The notes beneath the pieces were generated by a model, which worked only from the letters and a program-made list of their open reading frames with translations, had not been told where the DNA came from and ran no database searches. Below, one piece after another: positions 17,836 to 26,215 of a stretch of 64,000 nucleotides of DNA. Within the stretch, counting starts at the first letter, position 1. Each line of letters starts with the position of its first letter. The position numbers and the translations under genes were made by a program. The DNA comes from an uncultured Adlercreutzia sp. (GTDB lineage Bacteria; Actinomycetota; Coriobacteriia; Coriobacteriales; Eggerthellaceae). The stretch is taken from NCBI RefSeq assembly GCF_958431955.1, contig NZ_CAUASN010000006.1, forward strand, positions 1 through 64,000, read 5' to 3'.

Positions 17836-17901
17836 AGCATAGGGGCGCTCCTATGCGGCACTCAAGAAACAACGGGCGCGGCTGTTCCGAGATGCGGAAC
17901 A
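17836..17901. promoter_or_regulatory. Divergent control region: flavoprotein B promoter and two inverted repeats
   Basis: A minus-strand -10 TATGCT (17836-17841) lies inside the inverted repeat GCATAGG/CCTATGC (17837-17843 and 17850-17856), a fit for repressor overlap. Further upstream, TGTTCCG and CGGAACA (17883-17889 and 17895-17901, 5-nt spacer) form a second dyad. The divergent TetR at 17996 is the likely ligand of one of them. Confidence 0.5.
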
Positions 17902-17995
17902 AATGGGCTCGTGTGTGTCACATCTTGGTAAGGTGCAGGGGGATGCTGTGTCATACTCGTCCTATGGAAGGGATTACTCTCGGTAGGGGGATGCC

Positions 17996-18610
17996 ATGGA
18001 CTCGAAGGACTGCCTCGCGCATATTCAGCAGCGGCGCCAAATACTGCGCGCCTTGGCAGCAGTGACTGCCCGCAAGCCGTTCTCCGCCATCACGGTGCAG
18101 AACATCTGCGACGAGTGTGGCATCTCGCGCTCCACGTTCTACCGCAGTTTCTCCAGCATAAAAGATGTGGCCTACTGGTACCAATTGTACTGCGCTATGC
18201 TGGGGCTTTACCAAATCGGTCGTACCTTAAATATTACGAAGGGCCACGCTGCCTCCATCCGGCTGCTCAGCGAGCTGTTTCCTGTCTACGGCAACTTCTT
18301 CCGCAACTGGGACTACGATTTCTCGCTGCCGTCCGTGACCACCCACATTGAGGAGATGCGCACCGTGCTAGCTGAGCGCGGCATAGTCGTTGACGCCGCC
18401 GTAGAATACCAGCTGGACGGCATTGCGCGCATGGCGCACCACATGATAGAGCGCTGGTTCAACAGCGGCATGGACATCACCGTCGAGCAGCTGGCCGACA
18501 TCATCGCCTCGCAGTACCCGGAAAACCTGCGCCGCATCTTCGACACGCCGCCCACGCCCCGCGACCCCGCCCAAGTGGCCAGCATGCTCATAGGCGCAGC
18601 GCCCTGCTAG
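17996..18610 (+). CDS. TetR/AcrR-family transcriptional regulator (1)
   Basis: A 204-residue regulator. The N-terminal helix-turn-helix shows FSAITVQNICDECGISRSTFYRSFSSIKDV (split over residues 28-57), the TetR_N pattern with the ending STFYRSF. The C-terminal ligand domain is unclassified, with WYQLY and WFNSGMDITVEQLADII. ATG 17996 has GGGGG about 5 nt upstream. It is divergently transcribed from flavoprotein B across a 199-nt gap with two dyads, so local control of that enzyme is the simplest inference; inducer unknown. Confidence 0.87.
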   Translation: MDSKDCLAHIQQRRQILRALAAVTARKPFSAITVQNICDECGISRSTFYRSFSSIKDVAYWYQLYCAMLGLYQIGRTLNITKGHAASIRLLSELFPVYGNFFRNWDYDFSLPSVTTHIEEMRTVLAERGIVVDAAVEYQLDGIARMAHHMIERWFNSGMDITVEQLADIIASQYPENLRRIFDTPPTPRDPAQVASMLIGAAPC

Positions 18611-18668
18611 CGAGGTCTCCGTAGTGGCTGTGCAGAGTAAAGCCTTAGGATGATTAGACTGGCCCCAG

Positions 18669-19505
18669 CTAGCTGACATGCGCCGCGCGCAGGGCGGCGA
18701 TCTCGGCGCCCCAGCCGGCCAGGTCGTCCTGGGGCGTTTCCAGAAAGAAGGGCAGATCGCGCAGGGCGGGATGGTTCGTCACCGCTGAAAGCGCCTCGAA
18801 GCCGATGTGTCCCTCGCCGATGGGGGCGTGGCGGTCCTTGCGGGCGCCGAGCAGGTTCTTCGAGTCGTTCAGGTGAATGGCGCGCAGGCGGTCGAGCCCG
18901 ATAACGCGGTCGAACTCCTCCAGCACGCCGTCCAGGTTGCCGGCGACATCGTAGCCGCCGTCCCACACGTGGCACGTATCCAGGCACACGCCCACCTTGT
19001 CGGAAAGCCCCACCGCGTCGATGATGGCGGCCAGCTCCTCGAAGCGGCCGCCCACCTCGGTGCCCTTGCCGGCCATGGTCTCCAGCAGAAGCGTGGTGGA
19101 CTGGTCCGGGGTGAGCACCCGATTCAGGGCGTCGGCGATAAGCTCGATGCCCGTCTCCATGCCCTGGCCCACATGGCATCCGGGATGCATGTTGTACAGC
19201 TGGCCGGGGGTGTTCTCCATGCGCATGAGGTCGTCGGTCAAAAGCTCGATGGCGAACTGGCGCGTCTCGGGCTTGGCGGCGGCCGGGTTCATGGTGTAGG
19301 GCGCATGGGCGAGAAAGCGCGTGATGCCGTGCTCGCCGGCGTACTCGTGGAAGGCGGCCACGTCGGCCGGGTCGATGGCCTTGGCACGACCGCCCCGCGG
19401 ATTGCGCGTGAAGAACTGGAAGGTGTTCCCGTCGATGGAGACCGCGTCTTTCGCCATCTTCAGATATCCCTTGGCACTGGACAGATGGCAACCGATGGTG
19501 AACAT
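18669..19505 (-). CDS. nfo: Deoxyribonuclease IV (AP endonuclease, EndoIV family)
   Basis: Endonuclease IV cuts 5' of abasic sites in base-excision repair using three zinc ions. The 278-residue protein starts MFTIGCHLSSAKGYLKMA and has the family blocks FLAHAPYTMN, NMHPGCHVGQG, LLLETMAGKG, VCLDTCHVWDGG, IHLNDSKNLLGARKDRH and the GEGHIG block, which carry the His/Glu/Asp metal ligands. AAAGGAAGG before ATG 19505 sets the start. It lies downstream of the D-2-hydroxyacid dehydrogenase terminator and is probably a separate unit. Confidence 0.95.
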   Translation of the reverse strand: MFTIGCHLSSAKGYLKMAKDAVSIDGNTFQFFTRNPRGGRAKAIDPADVAAFHEYAGEHGITRFLAHAPYTMNPAAAKPETRQFAIELLTDDLMRMENTPGQLYNMHPGCHVGQGMETGIELIADALNRVLTPDQSTTLLLETMAGKGTEVGGRFEELAAIIDAVGLSDKVGVCLDTCHVWDGGYDVAGNLDGVLEEFDRVIGLDRLRAIHLNDSKNLLGARKDRHAPIGEGHIGFEALSAVTNHPALRDLPFFLETPQDDLAGWGAEIAALRAAHVS

Positions 19506-19575
19506 GGCCTTCCTTTCGACGAAGCTAACGCAGCGGCCGCCTAGTATACGCCCGCCACAATGCCGCACATAAAAA

Positions 19576-19599
19576 GAGCGCGACTTCGCAGCCGCGCTC
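19576..19599 (-). terminator. Terminator ending the arginine-cluster operon
   Basis: Stem GAGCGCG/CGCGCTC (19576-19582 with 19593-19599) with a 10-nt loop, followed on the minus strand by TTTTT (19575-19571). It is 20 nt past the dehydrogenase stop. Confidence 0.82.
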
Positions 19600-19618
19600 C
19601 GTTGCCCCGTCGCACCCG

Positions 19619-20602
19619 CTAGTTCACCAGCTTGAACACCTTGTCCTTCTCGCCTTTCAGGTAGTGGACGATATTCTGGCAGGACAGGCGCTCCAAATCT
19701 TCGATGGACGACGAGGAATAGAACGCAGAATGGGGTGTGAGCATAACGTTGTCACGGCCCACAAGGGGGCTTGAGGCCAAATCCGGCGTCTCATCATAGA
19801 GCACATCGGCCCCAAAGGCTCGCAGCTGACCGGCATCCAGAGCCGCTACCAGAGCCCTTTCGTCCACGCACAAGCCGCGCCCCAAATTGATGAAGATAGG
19901 ACGACGCTCCATGGCGGCGAAGGTGGCCTCGTTAAAGTAGTAAACGTTGTCCTCGGTGAGGTTCATGTGGTTCACGATGATGTCGGCCTGGGCAAATAGC
20001 TCCTCGGGGGTCACCCGTTCCACGCCCAAGGCCCCGAAGGCTGCATCGTCGCCCGCAATGTCGGTGGCAATGACGCGACCGACCAGACCCGCCGCCTTGC
20101 GAGCCGTACACTTCCCGATTTTTCCGAAGCCCACAATGCCCAGTGTCTGATCCTGCAGGCGCGGCCACTGGGGGGCGGCAGCGTAGTCCCATTTGTGGTC
20201 GTCGTCAATTTCGCGCTGGTAGAATTTGAAGTGCTTGTTCAGCGCGCACATGTAGGCGATGGCGCTCTCGGACACGTCCCAGGTGCAGTACTCCCCCACC
20301 GGGCACACGCCGATGCCCCGAGCCGTGGCCGCTGCCAGATCCACGTTGTCGTAGCCGGTGGCGTTGATGGAGATCACTTTCAGGTTGGCCGCGGCCGCCT
20401 GGGCCTCGTCGTCCATGGGAATGAACGCGGTGAGCAACGCATCGGCATCGGCCAGGTGCGCATAAAACTCCGCCCGGGCGTCGTCGGCGTATGACAAGAC
20501 ATCGATAACCGTATCAGGACCAAGGCCTTCGACGAGAGTGCGTATCTCCAGCGTGTGATCGGGCATCATGGAGTCGGGGTAGTCGCTGATGAGAACCTTC
20601 AT
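19619..20602 (-). CDS. D-isomer specific 2-hydroxyacid dehydrogenase
   Basis: A 327-residue NAD-dependent dehydrogenase that interconverts 2-oxo acids and D-2-hydroxy acids. The NAD motif GIVGFGKIG and the catalytic triad are visible: Arg in INLGRGLC, Glu in DVLYDETPD, His in TPHSAFYSS. D-lactate dehydrogenase-like text occurs but substrate is not assigned. AGGAGG 7 nt before ATG 20602 fixes the start and rejects an upstream reading. It is the last gene of the arcB-carrier-amidinohydrolase run, 133 nt after its neighbour, so it may recycle NADH or handle an amino-acid-derived keto acid (inference). Confidence 0.9.
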   Translation of the reverse strand: MKVLISDYPDSMMPDHTLEIRTLVEGLGPDTVIDVLSYADDARAEFYAHLADADALLTAFIPMDDEAQAAAANLKVISINATGYDNVDLAAATARGIGVCPVGEYCTWDVSESAIAYMCALNKHFKFYQREIDDDHKWDYAAAPQWPRLQDQTLGIVGFGKIGKCTARKAAGLVGRVIATDIAGDDAAFGALGVERVTPEELFAQADIIVNHMNLTEDNVYYFNEATFAAMERRPIFINLGRGLCVDERALVAALDAGQLRAFGADVLYDETPDLASSPLVGRDNVMLTPHSAFYSSSSIEDLERLSCQNIVHYLKGEKDKVFKLVN

Positions 20603-20684
20603 GGGAAATCCTCCTGGGAACAAAGGGTGGCAAGGGCGGCCCGGCGGTCGGCGGCGCGAGCGGCGGGCCCGAGCTCCTTCACCA

Positions 20685-20722
20685 GGCGAGGCCAGCAGCC
20701 GGCACAAACTGCGGGCCTCGCC
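20685..20722 (-). other. Intercistronic hairpin in the arginine cluster
   Basis: GGCGAGGCC (20685-20693) pairs perfectly with GGCCTCGCC (20714-20722) across a 20-nt loop between the amidinohydrolase and the dehydrogenase. There is no U-tract, so it may be an attenuating or mRNA-stability stem rather than a terminator. Confidence 0.5.
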
Positions 20723-20735
20723 GAAGGTGCGTCGG

Positions 20736-21629
20736 TTACGGACGATAGATAGGCTGGGTCAGGCAGTGAGGGCCACCGCCGGCGTGCAGGATCTGATCCA
20801 GCGGCACGTCGATGACATCCAAACCGAGTGCGCGCATCTTATCGTTGATGTGCTTGTTCTTCTGGATGGCCACCACCTTGCCATCGCCGATGCACTGCAC
20901 ATTACAACCATGTTTGTACATGTCCTCGCTGGCCACGGGAATAAGCTCGAAGTTGCGGCGCTTCAACATCTGCAGGAAGTTGTAGGGCAGCTGGTCGATG
21001 CAGGCCAGGGCCACCTGGGGTGCCACGATGTTGAAGATCATGTCCAGGTGCAGGTTGTCGGGCGGGCAGGGCACGCCCACCACCGTGTAGCCAAACTTCT
21101 GCAGCTGGTCGCGCAGGTTGTCGACGCCAGCCTGGTCGGTGCGGTCAACCTGGCCGAAAGCCAGAGTGTGATCGTCGATCATCCAGAAGTCGCCGCCCTC
21201 CATGCAGCCAGCGTTCACTCGGGCCACGATGGGCACGCCCATCTCCTTCAACTTCTCCTCGTAGGCCACGGTCTCCACCTGGCGCACCGGATGGCGGAAC
21301 CGGCCGATCACGGCGCCCTCCTTTACCATGCAGCCATAGTCGCGGGCGAAAGTCATCACCTCGAACTCGGGTCGAGGTTGCACCTGCACCACCTCGATGC
21401 CGTTGGCCTCGTAGGCATCCACGAGCATCTGCCACTCGGCCACCATCACATCGTTGCGCTCTTCATCGCCCTTGCGCATCCACTCAGCGGTAATAACGTT
21501 GATGCCGTTGAACTTGTAGAAGCGCGGCGAGCACATCATCACCTTCTTCAAGGGATTGGTGGCGTTGCGCACGAACACCTGCTCGCCGGGCTCGTCGAAC
21601 ACGGTCTCGGTCTTCTTCTCTTCAGTCAT
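20736..21629 (-). CDS. Arginine deiminase/DDAH-type amidinohydrolase
   Basis: A 297-residue member of the guanidino-group-modifying superfamily. Active-site blocks are present: GRFRHPVRQVE, CMEGGDFWMID, NLHLDMIFN with the catalytic His, CNVQCIGDGKVV, and the nucleophile Cys289 in GGGPHCLTQP close to the end. At under 300 residues it resembles dimethylarginine dimethylaminohydrolase or other short deiminases rather than ArcA of about 410 residues. Next to ornithine carbamoyltransferase and an ArcD-like carrier, deimination of arginine to citrulline is the likeliest role, with citrulline or methylarginine chemistry as alternatives. AAAGGAG precedes ATG 21629. Confidence 0.85.
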   Translation of the reverse strand: MTEEKKTETVFDEPGEQVFVRNATNPLKKVMMCSPRFYKFNGINVITAEWMRKGDEERNDVMVAEWQMLVDAYEANGIEVVQVQPRPEFEVMTFARDYGCMVKEGAVIGRFRHPVRQVETVAYEEKLKEMGVPIVARVNAGCMEGGDFWMIDDHTLAFGQVDRTDQAGVDNLRDQLQKFGYTVVGVPCPPDNLHLDMIFNIVAPQVALACIDQLPYNFLQMLKRRNFELIPVASEDMYKHGCNVQCIGDGKVVAIQKNKHINDKMRALGLDVIDVPLDQILHAGGGPHCLTQPIYRP

Positions 21630-21714
21630 GGGTTTCTCCTTTCGGGGGGCTGCGACCGCGGAAGTCGCGGTCCGAAGCCGACAAAACAGCAGTGCAAAGC
21701 GAATGGGTGAAGGA

Positions 21715-23238
21715 CTACAGAATCACCAGCACGCACAGGAACACGCAGCAGAATGCGAACAGCACGCCGAAGATGGGCAGTACCTTCTTCACCCAGTCGC
21801 CGTAACTCATATGGGCCGCAGATGTGCAGGTCATCACCACAATAGAACAGGGGGTTATCATCTTCGCGAGCCCCAAGGCCATGCAGTAGATGATGACCAT
21901 AATGTACACCTCCACGCCGGCGAACTGCGACAACGACGCCATGATGCCCATGGTAGCCGCCGCCAAGCCCGTGGACGAGGGAATGAGGCAGGCGATGAGC
22001 GTGTACAGAACCAGAGCCACGATGACAAAGGCGATGGGCGGCAGGGCCGAGAGGGTGGACTCGCAGGCGTTCAGGATGCTCGGGGTGATCTGGCCGTTGT
22101 CCATGACCACCTGTATGCCCCGGGCGAGCGGTACCACGAAGGCCGTGGACACAAGGCCGGCCGCCCCGGCGATAAGCGTGTCGATGATGGTGTCGGCGTC
22201 GTAGCGCATGACTAGGCCGATAGCGAGAGTTGCCACCATGACCAGCATGGAAATCTCGGGGAAGTACCAGGAGCCGAAGGGCACCATGTCGCAGCCGAGT
22301 AGCTCGCGCAGCACCGGGGTAACCCCCACCCAGGCGGTGAATTGCTCGAAGAACGTCCAGTCAGGGTTCAGCGAGGTCCAAGGCACCAAGCCGACGATGA
22401 GGACAACCCAGGTGAGGCAGAACACCACCAGGGCGCGCTTCTGGCGCGGCGACAGGGACAGGTCGCCTTCCGCGGCCGCCGGGAATTCCAGCAGATCCTG
22501 CTGGCGACGGAAGAACTGCACCGACTTCTCAGGATGCGCCTTCACCTTGTCGGCGTAGCGGCAGATAATGAAGATAACGAGCGCCGTAGAGACGACGAAC
22601 AGCACCAGGCGCACGATCATGCCCTCGCCGGCGGAAATGCCGCCGATACCCGAGGCAATGCCCACGGAGAACGGGTTCACCACCGAAGACAGACAGCCGA
22701 TCTGTGTGCCCAGCACCACAATGAGGATGGCAGTCACCGTGTCGAGCCCCAGCGCCAGCATGACCGGCACAAACATGAGGAAGTACACGATGCCCTCCTC
22801 GTAGGCCCCCTCCAGGGTGCCGAAGAACGCCATAATAACGACTAGGATGGCAATGAGCAGATGCATGTTTTCGGCATGCTTGGTGGTGATGCGCTTGATA
22901 GCGGTCTTCAAGGCGCCGGTGCGATCCATCATTTCCAGGAAGCTGCCAAACAGCAGGATAGTGAGCGAGATGGAAATGGCGCCGCTGATAGCACCCGAAC
23001 CCAGCATGCCGGTGATGGGCGCCATGAACACGTCCCACAGGCCCTGGGGGTTCGATGCCACTGTGTGGTAAGTGCCAGCAATGGCATCGCCGTCTTCGGT
23101 TAGGTCGTAGGCGCCGCCGGGCACGAACCATGTGAGCACAGCGATGAGGCAGATCACGCCGAACAGGATGACGTAGGTGTTCGGCATCTTAAACTTCTTT
23201 TTGCCCTTCTCGGGCTCGATTACGACAGTTTCGGACAT
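21715..23238 (-). CDS. YfcC/ArcD-type basic amino acid carrier (C4-dicarboxylate anaerobic carrier superfamily)
   Basis: A 507-residue membrane protein with about 12 helices. After a Lys-rich cytoplasmic start, MPNTYVILFGVICLIAVLTW opens the first helix and TWFVPGGAYDL is the hallmark YfcC loop. Later blocks include FGTLEGAYEEGIVYF, NPFSVGIASGIGG, PSSTGLAAATMGIMASLSQF and GLAKMITPCSIVVM. Members in arginine deiminase clusters act as arginine/ornithine or related exchangers. It lies between arcB (33 nt upstream) and the amidinohydrolase (85 nt downstream), which supports that role; the exact ions and partners are inferred. Confidence 0.87.
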   Translation of the reverse strand: MSETVVIEPEKGKKKFKMPNTYVILFGVICLIAVLTWFVPGGAYDLTEDGDAIAGTYHTVASNPQGLWDVFMAPITGMLGSGAISGAISISLTILLFGSFLEMMDRTGALKTAIKRITTKHAENMHLLIAILVVIMAFFGTLEGAYEEGIVYFLMFVPVMLALGLDTVTAILIVVLGTQIGCLSSVVNPFSVGIASGIGGISAGEGMIVRLVLFVVSTALVIFIICRYADKVKAHPEKSVQFFRRQQDLLEFPAAAEGDLSLSPRQKRALVVFCLTWVVLIVGLVPWTSLNPDWTFFEQFTAWVGVTPVLRELLGCDMVPFGSWYFPEISMLVMVATLAIGLVMRYDADTIIDTLIAGAAGLVSTAFVVPLARGIQVVMDNGQITPSILNACESTLSALPPIAFVIVALVLYTLIACLIPSSTGLAAATMGIMASLSQFAGVEVYIMVIIYCMALGLAKMITPCSIVVMTCTSAAHMSYGDWVKKVLPIFGVLFAFCCVFLCVLVIL

Positions 23239-23271
23239 GGGACACGCCCCTCTCTTCCGATGCGGCGAGGC

Positions 23272-24288
23272 CTACACGCTGGGCACGTACAGATTGCCCA
23301 GGGTAGCCGCCATAATGGCCTTGATGGTGTGCATGCGATTCTCAGCCTGCTGGAACTGACGACCGTGGTCGCTGTAGAACACGTCGTCGGTCACTTCCAT
23401 GGCCGAGATGCCGTGCTTGGCCTCAATGTCGGCGGCGTAGTCGGTCTCGGCGTTATGGAAGGCCGGCAGGCAGTGCAGGAAGATCCAGTCTGGGTTCTTG
23501 ATGTGGCTCACAAGCTCGGCGTTCACCTGGTAGGGGCTCATGAGACGCACGCGCTCGGCAAACTGGCCCTCCTCGCCCATGGCGGCCCACACATTGGTGT
23601 ACACCACATCGGCGTCGGCGACGGCCTCCACAGGATCGTTGGTCACGGTGATGGTGGCGCCGCTCTGCTCGGCCAGAGCCTTCGCCACAGCCAGAATCTC
23701 GGGGTCGGGCTCCAGTTCGGCCGGGGTGGCGTTCACGTAGTTCACGCCGAGGATGGCGCTTGTGATCATAAGGGAGTTCTGCACGTTGTTGCGGCCCTGG
23801 CCGATGTAGGCCAGCGTGACGCCTTCCAGGGTGCCCAGGTTCTCCTTGATGGTCATAAAGTCGGCGAGCATCTGAGTGGGGTGCTCCTTGTCGGTGAGCC
23901 CGTTCCACACCGGCACGCCGGAGTACTCAGCCAGTTCTTCCACGTTGGACTGCTTGAAGCCGCGAAACTCGATGCCATCGAACATGGATCCGAGCACGAG
24001 CGCAGTGTCGCGCACCGTTTCCTTCTTGCCGAGCTGGATGTCGCCCTTGCCCAGGTACTCCGGGTGCGCGCCCAAATCGATGCAGGCAGTGGTGAAGGCG
24101 GCGCGGGTGCGGGTAGACGTCTTCTCGAACAAAAGCGCGATGTTCTTGCCCTCCAGGTAGTGATGGGCGATATTCTGCCGCTTCAGGTCCTTCAAGTGTT
24201 CGGCGAAGCCGATGAGCCACATCAGCTCATCTTTGGTGTAGTCGCGAGTGGAAAGAAGGCTGCGACCCTGGAAGACCGAATCCGTCAT
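23272..24288 (-). CDS. arcB: Ornithine carbamoyltransferase (catabolic type likely)
   Basis: This enzyme interconverts citrulline plus phosphate with ornithine plus carbamoyl phosphate. Carbamoyl-phosphate motif STRTR is at residues 58-62, with HPTQ, HCLPAFHN and the terminal ENRMHTIKAIMAATL typical of OTCases. The ornithine-selecting SMG loop reads AAMGEE here, so the Ser is replaced by Ala while the MG and the PYQVN block stay OTC-like rather than putrescine-type. Length 338. AAGGAG 8-9 nt before ATG 24288 sets the start. It is the first gene of the four-gene cluster; no carbamate kinase gene is present in the window. Confidence 0.93.
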   Translation of the reverse strand: MTDSVFQGRSLLSTRDYTKDELMWLIGFAEHLKDLKRQNIAHHYLEGKNIALLFEKTSTRTRAAFTTACIDLGAHPEYLGKGDIQLGKKETVRDTALVLGSMFDGIEFRGFKQSNVEELAEYSGVPVWNGLTDKEHPTQMLADFMTIKENLGTLEGVTLAYIGQGRNNVQNSLMITSAILGVNYVNATPAELEPDPEILAVAKALAEQSGATITVTNDPVEAVADADVVYTNVWAAMGEEGQFAERVRLMSPYQVNAELVSHIKNPDWIFLHCLPAFHNAETDYAADIEAKHGISAMEVTDDVFYSDHGRQFQQAENRMHTIKAIMAATLGNLYVPSV

Positions 24289-24436
24289 GGTGATGCTCCT
24301 TTTCTTTGCTGGCCGAATCCCCTCCGACGGCCCCCGCGTCTCGACGGAGCGGCGGAGGGGAAGAGAACGCTGCCATGGTACGAAGAGGACGAGGTGACAC
24401 CCCCTGGACGCGGTGACAAAACCTGCGAACCCGTTT

Positions 24437-24481
24437 TTGTTCCGCGGAACAACAGCGCTGCGGTTGGCGCGACCTAGCATA
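24437..24481 (-). promoter_or_regulatory. arcB promoter with a 16-bp palindromic operator
   Basis: Minus-strand -10 CCTATGCT (hexamer at 24476-24481) is followed about 15-30 nt downstream of the expected start by the perfect palindrome TTGTTCCGCGGAACAA (24437-24452). The downstream position suits a repressor. The site is also about 145 nt upstream of the divergent symporter gene and could act on both. The 306-nt gap holds no other clear element. Confidence 0.6.
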
Positions 24482-24594
24482 GGTGGCGCTGGAACTGCGG
24501 CCTTCGGGCCGTCCCCTTCTCCGAGGGACTCGATGTACGGTCTCTGCCCCAGTGCCGGCCCATCATCTTTCAATGGAAGGATCGGAGGCGCACC

Positions 24595-26100
24595 ATGGCC
24601 CTCTCGCCCATCGACTACGCCATCATCGCCGTGTACTTCATCGTCATCGTAGCCATCGGATTCATAGCCCTGAGATTCACCAAAACCAAGGAGGACTACC
24701 TGGTTGCCGGCCGCCGACTGTCCTTCCCCCTGTTCTTCGGCTGCATGGCTGCCCTGGCCCTGGGAGGAGGCTCCACCGTGGGCAGCGCCGAGCTAGGCTA
24801 CCGGTACGGCTTCGGCGGCGTGTGGCTGAACGTTAGCATCGGCTGTGGCCTCATTCTGGCCGGGCTGCTTATTACGAGCAAACTGTCAAAGTTGCGGGCC
24901 CTCAGCGTGAACGAGGTGGTGGAAGGCAGCTACGGCCCTACAGCGCGGCTATTCAGCACCGTACTCACCCTCGTGTACACGGTGACGTTATCGGTGGTGC
25001 AGGTCATCGCCATCGGCACCATCATCAACGGAGTGCTGGGGCTCGATGCCACGCTTTCCATGATTGCCGGGGGTGGCATCGTTATTGCCTACACTTTCGC
25101 CGGGGGCATGTGGTCGGTCACCATGACCGATATCGTGCAGTTCGTGGTGAAGACCGTGGGTATTCTCATTCTCGCGCCCATCTTCTGCTTGTCGGCCGTC
25201 GGCGGCTGGGATGCCTTAACCTCTCAGCTGCCTGCCGACTTCCTGTCCGTGGGCAATATGGGCTTCGACCAGAGCTTCGCCTATGTTTTGCTATACGTGC
25301 CGGGGCTCATCATCGGCCAAGACATTTGGCAGCGTATCTTCACCGCCAAAAGCGAGCGCGTGTCGAAAGTGGGAACCATCTGCGCCGGCGTGTACTCCAT
25401 CGCCTACGCCTTCGCCACCGTCGTCATCGGCATGAGCGTGGCAGTACTCATGCCCGCTATGGCCGATCCCCAAAACGTCTTCGTGGTGGGAGTGACCACA
25501 TTTCTGCCCGTGGGCGTACGGGGGCTCGTGCTGGCCGCCGCCATGGCCGCCACCATGTCAGTGTCGAGCGGCACCATTCTGGCCGCCTCCACCATTGCCT
25601 ACAATGATCTGTACTGCCGGTTTGCGCCAAGCCGTCGGAGTCTCCGCGCCCCCAGTACAGAGACGCAGGTCGCCGACGAGGATGCGGGCGGGACAAGCCA
25701 GCGCCGCGGCCTGTCGGAAGTGGCCGTCACGCGGCTGTTCGCGGCCCTCATCGGAGTTGTGGTCATGGTGTGCGCTCTGGCGATCAACGACGTGCTGGTG
25801 GGCATCGATATTAGCTACGGGTACCTGTCCGGCTGCGTGTTCGTGCCCCTAGTTGCCAGCTTCGCGCTGAAGCGGTTCAGCCCCAAAGCCGGCCTATACG
25901 CGCTGGGATTGTCGGCGGTGACGGTTACGGCGGCCTTCGTTTTGCTGGGTACGGCCAGCTCGCTGCCCATTCTCATCGGCATGGCCACGGGACTTGCAGC
26001 CTACGTCACTGCGAGTCTCATCGATAAGACGCGTACCGATTCCCAATTCATCGACGCGGCTGCCGCAGCCTTGAAGGATCGGGAGAACGGGGGCCAGTAG
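24595..26100 (+). CDS. Sodium:solute symporter family (SSS) transporter
   Basis: A 501-residue protein with about 13 membrane segments. SSS features: an N-terminal helix followed by KTKEDYLVAGRRLSFP, GGGSTVGSAELGYRYG in the second helix region, YTFAGGMWSVTMTDIVQ, the LYVPGLIIGQDIWQRIF block and the AMAATMSVSSGTILAAST helix. These proteins use Na+ to import amino acids, sugars, carboxylates and similar solutes. GGAGGCGCACC before ATG 24595 fixes the start. Divergent from arcB and upstream of a PucR regulator, so an amino acid or a related nitrogen compound is a reasonable guess only. Confidence 0.9.
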   Translation: MALSPIDYAIIAVYFIVIVAIGFIALRFTKTKEDYLVAGRRLSFPLFFGCMAALALGGGSTVGSAELGYRYGFGGVWLNVSIGCGLILAGLLITSKLSKLRALSVNEVVEGSYGPTARLFSTVLTLVYTVTLSVVQVIAIGTIINGVLGLDATLSMIAGGGIVIAYTFAGGMWSVTMTDIVQFVVKTVGILILAPIFCLSAVGGWDALTSQLPADFLSVGNMGFDQSFAYVLLYVPGLIIGQDIWQRIFTAKSERVSKVGTICAGVYSIAYAFATVVIGMSVAVLMPAMADPQNVFVVGVTTFLPVGVRGLVLAAAMAATMSVSSGTILAASTIAYNDLYCRFAPSRRSLRAPSTETQVADEDAGGTSQRRGLSEVAVTRLFAALIGVVVMVCALAINDVLVGIDISYGYLSGCVFVPLVASFALKRFSPKAGLYALGLSAVTVTAAFVLLGTASSLPILIGMATGLAAYVTASLIDKTRTDSQFIDAAAAALKDRENGGQ

Positions 26101-26215
26101 CACCGGAAACCCCAACAGCGAAGACGTCCCGCGAGCCGGAAGATCACCTAGTCAAGGGCGTCCGCTAACCTCCGGAGCCGGTCCGCAGACCGCAAGGCCC
26201 AGCAACCTGGAAAGC

